From the NCBI GenBank assembly GCA_015478575.1, contig JADMIN010000035.1:1-11149 (forward strand): DNA of 11,149 nucleotides, in the 5' to 3' direction. This document shows, one piece after another, positions 6,431-11,149 of the stretch. Made by a program: the position numbers and the translations under genes. This stretch comes from Ktedonobacterales bacterium. Lineage in GTDB: Bacteria; Chloroflexota; Ktedonobacteria; Ktedonobacterales; JADMIN01. Positions within the stretch are counted from its first letter, which is position 1. Each line of letters starts with the position of its first letter. The notes beneath the pieces are model-generated. The model ran no database searches and had not been told where the DNA came from. It was given only the letters and a program-made list of their open reading frames with translations.

Positions 6431-7695
6431 TGGGCCAAACACCCGACACCCCACGCAAACCGCGCCCCCTGTGGCGCAACCGGGACTATATGCTGCTCTG
6501 GAGCGGTCAGGCTGTCTCTACTATCGGCTCGCAGGCCTCGCTGATCGCCTTCCCGTTCCTCGTGCTGGCGCTGACCGGCTCGCCCGCCCAGGCTGGCTTC
6601 ATGGGAGCGTTGCGCGCGGTGCCCTATCTCCTCTTCAGCCTGCCGGCTGGCGCGCTGATTGACCGCTGGAATCGCAAGCTGGTGATGATTCTCTGCGACG
6701 CTGGCCGCGCCCTCGCCCTCGGCAGTATTCCCGTGGCGCTGCTGTTTGGCCCGATCAGCCTCACGCAGCTCTATATCGTCTCAGCGGTGGAGGGCACCCT
6801 CTTCGTCTTCTTCAACTTGGCTGAGGTCGCGTGCCTGCCGCGTGTCGTGCCCAAGGAACAGCTCCCCGCCGCCACGGCACAGAACGCCGTGACGGACGGC
6901 ACCTCCGCGCTGATCGGGCCGTCGCTGGGCGGCGCGCTCTTCGGCTTGGGTCAGATGCTCCCCTTCGTGGCGGACGCGGTCTCGTACGCTGGCTCGGTCG
7001 TCTCGCTGCTCTTCATCCGGACGCGGTTCCAGGGCGAGCGCCCTGTCGGCACACGCCGCCCCTTGCGTCAGGAGATCTGGGAGGGACTCGTCTGGCTCTG
7101 GCGCCAGCCACTGATCCGCTTCATCGCGCTGCTCACCGGCGCGAACAACCTGCTTACCGCTGGCTACGTGCTGATCATCATCCTGTTGGCCCAGCGGCTC
7201 CATGCCTCAGACGCTACCATCGGCCTGATCCTGGGCATCGGCGGCGTCGGCGCCATCCTGGGCGCGGCGGTGGCCAGCCCAATCCAACGGCGCTTTCGTT
7301 TCAGGACGGTGATCGTCAGCACGCAGGTCGTCTCGGCGGCGCTCTGGCCGCTGCTGATTTTCGCGCCGAATGTGTGGCTGCTAGGGGCGATCACCGCGAC
7401 CAGTTGGGTGACGGGACCAATCTACAACACGACGCAGATGAGCTATCGCCTGGCGCTCATCCCCGATGCGCTGCAAGGCCGCGTGAATAGCGTCTTCCGC
7501 CTGCTCGCCTTTGGCGTACAGCCCCTCGGCCTCGCGCTGACGGGTGTGCTGCTGGAGCGGATTCAGGTGATCAATACGGTGCTGGTGCTCTTCGTTGGCT
7601 TCGTGCTCATGGCGCTGGCCAGTATCATCAATCCCCACGTCCGCGCGGCCCAGCCGCTCACCGCCGTTCAGTCGTCAGAGATCCAGGCGTCATGA
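6412..7695 (+). CDS. Major facilitator superfamily exporter 2, paralogue of exporter 1
   Basis: This 427-residue protein aligns along its whole length with exporter 1: WRNRDYMLLWSGQAVSTIG, VLALTGSPAQAGFMGALR, LPAGALIDRWNRK (about 78-89), EGTLFVFFNLAEVACLPRVV and RLALIPDALQGRVNSVFRL all have near-identical counterparts. It should be an inner-membrane, proton-driven exporter of the same DHA3/EntS-like group with a related but perhaps not identical substrate; the N-terminal halves match best by eye, while the later helices differ more. Translation begins within the regulator gene (19-base overlap), so regulator and exporter 2 form one operon read from the 5567 promoter. A hairpin at 7719-7760 follows the stop. 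Base composition matches its neighbours, and a tandem duplication that now flanks the regulator explains the layout best. Confidence 0.88.
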   Translation: MRAPAVMGQTPDTPRKPRPLWRNRDYMLLWSGQAVSTIGSQASLIAFPFLVLALTGSPAQAGFMGALRAVPYLLFSLPAGALIDRWNRKLVMILCDAGRALALGSIPVALLFGPISLTQLYIVSAVEGTLFVFFNLAEVACLPRVVPKEQLPAATAQNAVTDGTSALIGPSLGGALFGLGQMLPFVADAVSYAGSVVSLLFIRTRFQGERPVGTRRPLRQEIWEGLVWLWRQPLIRFIALLTGANNLLTAGYVLIIILLAQRLHASDATIGLILGIGGVGAILGAAVASPIQRRFRFRTVIVSTQVVSAALWPLLIFAPNVWLLGAITATSWVTGPIYNTTQMSYRLALIPDALQGRVNSVFRLLAFGVQPLGLALTGVLLERIQVINTVLVLFVGFVLMALASIINPHVRAAQPLTAVQSSEIQAS

Positions 7696-7718
7696 GCCAG
7701 TGGGCGACAGACAGCGGC

Positions 7719-7760
7719 CTCAGCACGCGAGAGCGCTGGGGCCGAGAGGCGCGTGCTGAG
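7719..7760. terminator. Hairpin between convergent exporter 2 and tRNA-Leu, probable bidirectional terminator
   Basis: CTCAGCACGCG (7719-7729) and CGCGTGCTGAG (7750-7760) form a perfect 11-bp stem around a 20-base loop. It starts 23 bases after the exporter stop and ends 3 bases from the tRNA 3' end on the other strand, the right place for both transcripts. No T-run follows on either strand. Confidence 0.6.
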
Positions 7761-7763
7761 CGG

Positions 7764-7846
7764 TGCCGGCGGTGGGACTCGAACCCACAAGCCCGTGAGG
7801 GCAACGGTTTTTGAGACCGTCGCGTATACCATTCCGCCACGCCGGC
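7764..7846 (-). tRNA. tRNA-Leu, anticodon CAA
   Basis: Read on the - strand, the 83-base gene folds as a class II tRNA. The acceptor stem is GCCGGCG/CGCCGGC with discriminator A. The anticodon stem ACGGT/ACCGT encloses the loop CTCAAAA, giving anticodon CAA (+ strand 7811-7813), which reads UUG. The long variable arm has a GCCC/GGGC stem, and the T arm is GTGGG-TTCGAGT-CCCAC. A long variable arm plus discriminator A is the leucine identity pattern. The CCA end is not encoded (the next bases read CCG), so it must be added by tRNA nucleotidyltransferase. There is a promoter at 7883-7912. I see no duplicated tRNA 3' end that would mark an integrated element. Confidence 0.95.
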
Positions 7847-7882
7847 ATGGAGGGCGCGCGACCCGAACCGGGCCGCTCCCGC

Positions 7883-7912
7883 AGTGTACGCGATGCGCGG
7901 CGCCTTTGGCAA
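7883..7912 (-). promoter_or_regulatory. Promoter of tRNA-Leu
   Basis: On the - strand TTGCCA (7912-7907), an 18-base spacer and TACACT (7888-7883). Transcription would start near 7876, about 30 bases before the mature tRNA 5' end. Read-through from hpt, 96 bases upstream on the same strand, could also contribute, since I see no strong terminator between them. Confidence 0.6.
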
Positions 7913-7942
7913 GGTGGAGCGAGGAACCCGCCACGCGCCCCT

Positions 7943-8503
7943 TCAGTCCTCGGCGTAAACGCTCGGCTTCAGCACCCCAATATACGGCAGGTTGCGATAT
8001 TTCTGCGCGTAGTCCAAGCCATAGCCCACGACAAAGCGGTCGGGTATCGTGAAGCCGATGTAGGCCAGCTCCAGCGGCTTATCCTGCACCTTCTCCTTAT
8101 CGAGCAGCGCGCACACCCGCAGGCTCGCCGGATGGCGTCGCTCGAGATTCTCCAGCAGGTAGCGTAGCGTTAGCCCGCTATCCACGATATCCTCGACTAC
8201 CAGGACGTGCTTCCCCGTGATCGAGTGTTCGAGATCCTTCAGGATGCGCACAACTCCGCTCGACTCTGTGCTGTTGCCATAGCTGCTCACCGCCATGAAA
8301 TCCATCTCGAGCGGCAACTCCAGCGCCCGCGCGAGGTCCACCATGAAGAGGATCGCCCCCTTCAGGATGCCTACCAGCAGCAAATCCTTCGCCGCGTAAT
8401 CCTCAGCAATGGCGTGAGCCAACTCCTCCACCCGTGCCCGCAGCACAGGCTCGGCAATCAAAATCTCTTCGATATCGTGATGAATATCGCTGGAGCCAGG
8501 CAC
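7943..8503 (-). CDS. hpt: Hypoxanthine (-guanine) phosphoribosyltransferase
   Basis: Hpt converts hypoxanthine or guanine plus PRPP to IMP or GMP in cytoplasmic purine salvage. Numbering from the ATG at 8509 (188 residues), the family signatures are present: LLVGILKGAILFM (44-56), the flexible loop SSYGNSTESSG (75-85), the PRPP-binding VVEDIVDSGLT with the acidic E106-D107 pair (104-114), and PDRFVVGYGLDY (156-167), which contacts the purine. Length is normal and no key residue is missing. I place the start at the GTG (8503-8501): GGAGG (+ strand 8510-8514) is 6 bases from it but directly abuts the ATG at 8509, leaving no spacing there. The two starts differ by two residues. The gene lies between tRNA-Leu and the Tat-signal protein gene, all on the - strand, with a candidate promoter of its own. 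Confidence 0.93.
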   Translation of the reverse strand: MPGSSDIHHDIEEILIAEPVLRARVEELAHAIAEDYAAKDLLLVGILKGAILFMVDLARALELPLEMDFMAVSSYGNSTESSGVVRILKDLEHSITGKHVLVVEDIVDSGLTLRYLLENLERRHPASLRVCALLDKEKVQDKPLELAYIGFTIPDRFVVGYGLDYAQKYRNLPYIGVLKPSVYAED

Positions 8504-8572
8504 GCGCATCCTCCCCCCATCGGTCCGCCAGGCGCGAGTGCGACAGCTCGCCGCGTGCGCGCCGACACCAGC

Positions 8573-8602
8573 ATTCTACCGCGCCCACGCCGCACGTGGC
8601 CA
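8573..8602 (-). promoter_or_regulatory. Candidate hpt promoter
   Basis: On the - strand TGGCCA (8602-8597), an 18-base spacer and TAGAAT (8578-8573). The -10 is good and the -35 moderate (4 of 6). Transcription would start near 8565, giving a leader of about 60 bases. Confidence 0.42.
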
Positions 8603-8675
8603 CCAGGCGGACGAAAGAGCGGCGCACCACCGTCAGCACACGTGGTCGCGCCGCTTCCTCGCCAGGCCAGATCCG

Positions 8676-9677
8676 TTATTGCCGCAGCGGCAGCGGTCCA
8701 GGGGTGAAGTTGCTCTGGCCAGTCTGAGGCGAGTAGTTGAAGTCGCCGGAGCAACCGAAGCCGCTCAGCCAGTACTGCCAGATGATGGCTGACTGCCCAG
8801 CGAAGACCGCCTGCGAGACCGCCTGCTGCCAGTAGCCCTGCACCGGCCCCAGCGTGTCACACCCATTCGTGCAGGGGCCACACATCGTGCCCGCGTACGG
8901 TCCGCCAGCTACCCAATAGACGAACGGCACCGCCGCTATGTAGGTGGGGGGGAACCAGGCCACCTTGGCGCTGTCGCTGATGTAGACGCCAGGGACAAAG
9001 CCCTCCTGAGCGAGTGTTACCATGAACGCGTCCAACAGCGTGGCCTGTTGCTCTGGCGTCGCGTTATCTCCCCAGCCGCCGAAGCCGTATTCGATGTCGG
9101 CGAAGATTGTCTTCCCCGCGACGCTGTGATTGACGTTCCACGCGGCAATCGCCTGCTGCGCCTGCATTTTGCCGTAGGTGGCGAGGTCGGTCACCCCAGC
9201 GCTGCCCATCATGCCTGGCCCCGAGAGGCCCCAGTAGCCGTGCGCGAAATTCAGGCCCACGTACTGAGCCGTCGCGGTGTTGAAGCAGGCCAGCCCAAAG
9301 TTCGTGGCGCCCAGTTCACCAATATAGAACTGCAGTGGCATGCCCGCGATCGCGCCATCCTCTGGCGTGGTACACGAATCAACACCAAAGTAGCCGGTGA
9401 TGCCTGTGGTCACCTGCGCTTGCGCCGCCCTAGCACGCCGCGCCGGGAGCAGGAGGTCTACCGCGACGCCCGCGGCCAGCGCCGCCGCCGCCATCTTGAG
9501 GAAGCCACGCCGTCCTACCCCCGCACGCTCGAAGTCCCCAGCGGTCGCCCCATGCTGGCGCGCCAGCCGCACATAGCCCTCCGCGCACTGTGGGCAGCCG
9601 GTGTCGTGCTTCTGGACCGCCGATCGGAGCGCTTGCTCGCGGATCTCCACGGAGTCGCGATGTCGAATAATACCCAT
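8676..9677 (-). CDS. Tat-exported GH25/DUF1906-like TIM-barrel protein
   Basis: From the ATG at 9677 (333 residues): a long basic N region with CPQC (28-31); a twin-arginine motif GRRGFLK (55-61); a hydrophobic core (about 62-78); and a cleavage-like ARA-RAA region (about 79-85). The mature part resembles GH25 muramidase-like or DUF1906 (Rv2525c-like) barrels: GYFGVD at the first strand (95-100), FADIEY (192-197) carrying the DxE pattern of GH25 catalytic residues (D194, E196), PGVYIS (229-234) and IIWQY (298-302), followed by GDFN. The likely role is cell-envelope glycan binding or cleavage outside the membrane; activity is unproven. Several mature-part cysteines (102, 131, 266, 269, 273, 309) suggest disulfides. 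An in-frame TTG at 9707 and ATG at 9692 are alternative starts; 9677 has a G-rich stretch just upstream. The 54 residues before the twin arginines are unusually long for a Tat signal. Confidence 0.72.
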   Translation of the reverse strand: MGIIRHRDSVEIREQALRSAVQKHDTGCPQCAEGYVRLARQHGATAGDFERAGVGRRGFLKMAAAALAAGVAVDLLLPARRARAAQAQVTTGITGYFGVDSCTTPEDGAIAGMPLQFYIGELGATNFGLACFNTATAQYVGLNFAHGYWGLSGPGMMGSAGVTDLATYGKMQAQQAIAAWNVNHSVAGKTIFADIEYGFGGWGDNATPEQQATLLDAFMVTLAQEGFVPGVYISDSAKVAWFPPTYIAAVPFVYWVAGGPYAGTMCGPCTNGCDTLGPVQGYWQQAVSQAVFAGQSAIIWQYWLSGFGCSGDFNYSPQTGQSNFTPGPLPLRQ

Positions 9678-10034
9678 AATCCCCCCACACATCCGCGAGT
9701 GGGCCAATCACATGCTCATCCCCGCGCTCATCCGGAGCAGCATACCACGCGAGCGGACAAGGCCACAGTGACATAAGCCACAATTGCGCGGCGACCTCCA
9801 TGTATGCGGACGTCCCGCCACGGTCATCAAGGTGCCCATGTCACTCCATGTACGTACGGCAGGCCGCTCGTGTTTCGGCATGAGTATATCCAGTGATGGA
9901 TGACTTGTCTAACTGGGTAGGAGTTTTATGTCATATCGGTGCTCCCTTGGGCTTTGGCATGGGTATGATAGGGGCATATCCGGCGTGGTGGTGGCACCAC
10001 GAACGCGGGGCCTTCTCGCGGGGCCTTCTCGCGC
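9678..10034. other. Divergent intergenic region with short repeats
   Basis: About 460 bases separate the Tat protein gene (leftward) from upp (rightward). They hold CTCCATGTA twice (9796-9804 and 9844-9852), the palindrome GTACGTAC (9850-9857) overlapping the second copy, a 7-bp hairpin (CGTGGTG 9984-9990 / CACCACG 9995-10001), and a 13-bp direct repeat just before the upp promoter. On the - strand an extended -10, TGG-TATGCT (TATGCT at 9744-9739), could serve the Tat protein gene, but its -35 is poor. The stretch around 9880-9985 is visibly less GC-rich than the rest. No established RNA family is recognised. Confidence 0.5.
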
Positions 10035-10038
10035 TTGA
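9928..10038 (+). CDS. Possible small ORF of 36 codons, doubtful
   Basis: AGGAG (9919-9923) lies 4 bases before an ATG opening a 36-residue frame (MSYRCSLGLWHGYDRG...) that ends with a TGA inside the upp -35 hexamer. The product resembles nothing I know. The second half is encoded by the 13-bp direct repeat, so it may be only a chance frame. Another frame from 9893 (64 codons, hydrophobic, Trp-rich) overlaps it but has no ribosome binding site. Confidence 0.18.
   Translation: MSYRCSLGLWHGYDRGISGVVVAPRTRGLLAGPSRA
10005..10030. repeat. 13-bp perfect direct repeat before the upp promoter
   Basis: GCGGGGCCTTCTC occurs twice without a gap (10005-10017 and 10018-10030), ending 4 bases before the -35 hexamer. 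The position suits an activator or repressor binding as two adjacent units, but a simple duplication is equally possible. Confidence 0.7.
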
Positions 10039-10064
10039 CCGGACGGCGCCGTATGTGCGACACT
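10035..10064 (+). promoter_or_regulatory. Promoter of upp with internal palindrome
   Basis: TTGACC (10035-10040), an 18-base spacer and GACACT (10059-10064), preceded by TGC as an extended -10. The spacer contains the perfect palindrome ACGGCGCCGT (10043-10052). The start of transcription would be near 10071, leaving a leader of about 65 bases. No PyrR-type attenuator is evident in that leader. Confidence 0.6.
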
Positions 10065-10135
10065 GCGCGGTGGCTGTGTGCCGGTGAGGCCGATGAGCGC
10101 CGCATGCCACACGCCGCGGAGAGGGAGAGCGCGTT

Positions 10136-10840
10136 ATGTCAGATGAGTCCGCCGCCCAGCGCGCCTTCCCCATGCGCGGTGTGCCACAGCCGACGCGCGC
10201 CGAGGTGGCCGCGCTGCCGGGCGTCTCTCTCTCGCGGCATCCCGTCATCGCGCACAAGATGACCGCCCTACGCGACCAGCGCACCGCGCCACCGGAGTTC
10301 TACCGACTGGTGCGCGAGTTGGGGACGTTGCTGGCCTACGAGGCCACCGCCGATCTGGAGTTGATACCCGATGCCATCGAGACGCCGCTGGAGCCGATGA
10401 CCGGCACACGGCTGGCCGGCGGCGTGGGTATCGTGCCCATCCTGCGGGCCGGTCTGGGGCTGGCCGAGGGCTTCCGCCAAGTGCTCCCCGACGCGCAGGT
10501 CTGGCATCTAGGACTTCGACGCGATGAGCGGACGCTGGAGCCGATAGAGTACTATAATCAGTTAGCGCGGGCGGGGAACCTTCAGGTGTGCTTCTCGGTG
10601 GATCCGATGCTCGCCACCGGTGGCTCGGCCATTGACGCGCTGAACACCTTGAAACGCTATTCCGTGCGCCACCTGCGCTATGTCGGGCTGATCGCCGCGC
10701 CGTATGGCTTGCTCAAGTTGCGCCAGGCTCACCCAGATGTGCCCATCTACCTCGCCGCGCTGGATACACAGCTCGATGAGCGCGGCTTCATTCGCCCCGG
10801 ATTGGGCGACGCGGGTGACCGCCAGTTCGGAACACTATAG
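10136..10840 (+). CDS. upp: Uracil phosphoribosyltransferase
   Basis: Upp makes UMP from uracil and PRPP in cytoplasmic pyrimidine salvage. Signatures in order: SRHPVIAHKMTALRD (33-47); the conserved VPILRAGLG (100-108); HLGLRRDERTLEPIEYY (124-140); the PRPP loop DPMLATGGSA (156-165); and the uracil-binding GFIRPGLGDAGDR near the C terminus (217-229). The 234-residue length exceeds the usual ~208 because of about 25 extra N-terminal residues. The start is supported by AGGGAG (10122-10127) 8 bases before the ATG; an in-frame ATG at 10172 (M13) would trim part of the extension but has no comparable site. IAAPYG replaces the more common IAAPEG. The gene has its own promoter and is followed by a hairpin and a partial membrane protein gene. 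Confidence 0.95.
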   Translation: MSDESAAQRAFPMRGVPQPTRAEVAALPGVSLSRHPVIAHKMTALRDQRTAPPEFYRLVRELGTLLAYEATADLELIPDAIETPLEPMTGTRLAGGVGIVPILRAGLGLAEGFRQVLPDAQVWHLGLRRDERTLEPIEYYNQLARAGNLQVCFSVDPMLATGGSAIDALNTLKRYSVRHLRYVGLIAAPYGLLKLRQAHPDVPIYLAALDTQLDERGFIRPGLGDAGDRQFGTL

Positions 10841-10843
10841 CGC

Positions 10844-10873
10844 GGGCCGCGCCTAGGCGCTCCATCGCGGCCC
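10844..10873. terminator. GC-rich hairpin after upp
   Basis: GGGCCGCG (10844-10851) pairs perfectly with CGCGGCCC (10866-10873) around a 14-base loop. An overlapping 12-base palindrome, GCGCCTAGGCGC (10849-10860), offers an alternative fold. It begins 3 bases after the upp stop and lacks a T-run, so it may be a terminator, an attenuator, or a structure that limits translation of the next gene. Confidence 0.45.
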
Positions 10874-10876
10874 CAC

Positions 10877-11149
10877 GTGGGAGATACAGAACCCTTGCCA
10901 GAAGAACCACTTCCCCCAGAATCTGAGACCGCCCCTGATGCCGAGGCGCCCATGAACGAGGGGGCGCCCGATGCGGCACTCACGCTGTCCTCTCATGCGC
11001 CCTCCGCCACGTCCGCCGATGTGCTCTACCCGCCCGTCGAGGACCCCTTTGAAGGGGCGGTGCCACCAGGCTATAGCTGGCCGACCCATGGCGGCTATCT
11101 CGGCTGCCTTGTCGGGGTGATTACGGGAAGTATCGCTGGCGGCTTCCTC
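10877..11149 (+). CDS. Unidentified protein with acidic N terminus and membrane segment, cut by window edge
   Basis: The frame is open from a GTG at 10877 to the window end (91 codons), in frame with the last base. The first ~70 residues are rich in Pro, Glu, Asp and Ala and look disordered (EPLPEEPLPPESE, then DVLYPPVEDPFEG). From about residue 72 a Gly-rich hydrophobic stretch begins, GGYLGCLVGVITGSIAGGF, which reads as the first transmembrane helix. It is therefore probably the start of an inner-membrane protein with a cytoplasmic tail; I do not recognise a family. The start is uncertain: the GTG lacks a ribosome binding site and sits directly after a hairpin. An in-frame TTG at 10895 has GGGAG 11 bases upstream, and the ATG at 10952 has GAGG 5 bases upstream. 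Confidence 0.6.
   Translation, partial: MGDTEPLPEEPLPPESETAPDAEAPMNEGAPDAALTLSSHAPSATSADVLYPPVEDPFEGAVPPGYSWPTHGGYLGCLVGVITGSIAGGFL

Noticed and set aside
7764..7846. tRNA-Leu as an integration site of a mobile element
   Set aside because: No duplicated tRNA 3' segment, integrase gene or composition change was seen nearby.
9893..10087. 64-codon hydrophobic Trp-rich frame upstream of upp
   Set aside because: No ribosome binding site, runs through the upp promoter, and its second half is encoded by the direct repeat.
1..11149. Known phage-defence island
   Set aside because: No restriction, Abi, CBASS, Thoeris, retron or toxin-antitoxin gene was recognised; the LOG-PLD-J-domain trio is only a speculative candidate.

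Overview
The window is a GC-rich bacterial chromosomal segment, complete except for a gene cut off at the right edge. I see no transposase, integrase, CRISPR array or phage gene. The family mix suggests Chloroflexota, possibly a Ktedonobacteria-like lineage: a minimal-zincin 'metallopeptidase family' domain, EntS-like major facilitator exporters under an ArsR-type regulator, a Tat-exported GH25/DUF1906-like protein, and compact hpt and upp genes. This is an impression from protein style, not a phylogenetic test.

Left part (1-3853, all + strand). A small proline-rich, probably disordered protein (196-612) is followed by a perfect 12-bp hairpin. A tight three-gene run comes next: a LOG-family nucleotide phosphoribohydrolase (860-1630), a two-HKD phospholipase D/nuclease-like protein (1627-2802, overlapping the LOG gene by 4 bases), and a J-domain protein (about 2795/2870-3853). 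The J-domain protein has two transmembrane helices and ends in a minimal-zincin metalloprotease domain. This fusion is the most unusual protein here. Its start is also odd: the reading frame continues upstream through the whole J domain but has no standard start codon there.

Middle part (3854-7760, + strand). After about 440 bases without a gene comes an efflux cassette: exporter 1 (4293-5552), an ArsR-family regulator (5681-6430) and exporter 2 (6412-7695, overlapping the regulator gene by 19 bases). The exporters are close paralogues that share a 62-bp block of identical DNA. Exporter 1 has a strong extended -10 promoter with a perfect 16-bp AT-rich palindrome just upstream. The regulator has its own near-consensus promoter with a 10-bp palindrome in the spacer. 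The likely logic is a self-regulating repressor controlling drug or metabolite efflux. The regulator carries an N-terminal 12-bp tandem repeat encoding a charged helix.

Right part. On the - strand are tRNA-Leu(CAA) (7764-7846), hpt (7943-8503) and a Tat-signal GH25/DUF1906-like secreted protein (8676-9677). A hairpin at 7719-7760 separates the convergent exporter 2 and tRNA genes. A divergent intergenic region of about 460 bases follows, with repeats, a palindrome and the upp promoter. Then come upp (10136-10840, + strand) and the start of an unidentified membrane protein (10877 to the window end). With hpt and upp (purine and pyrimidine salvage) and LOG (which releases free bases from nucleotides), three genes of nucleobase metabolism lie within 10 kb; I see no sign that they are co-regulated.
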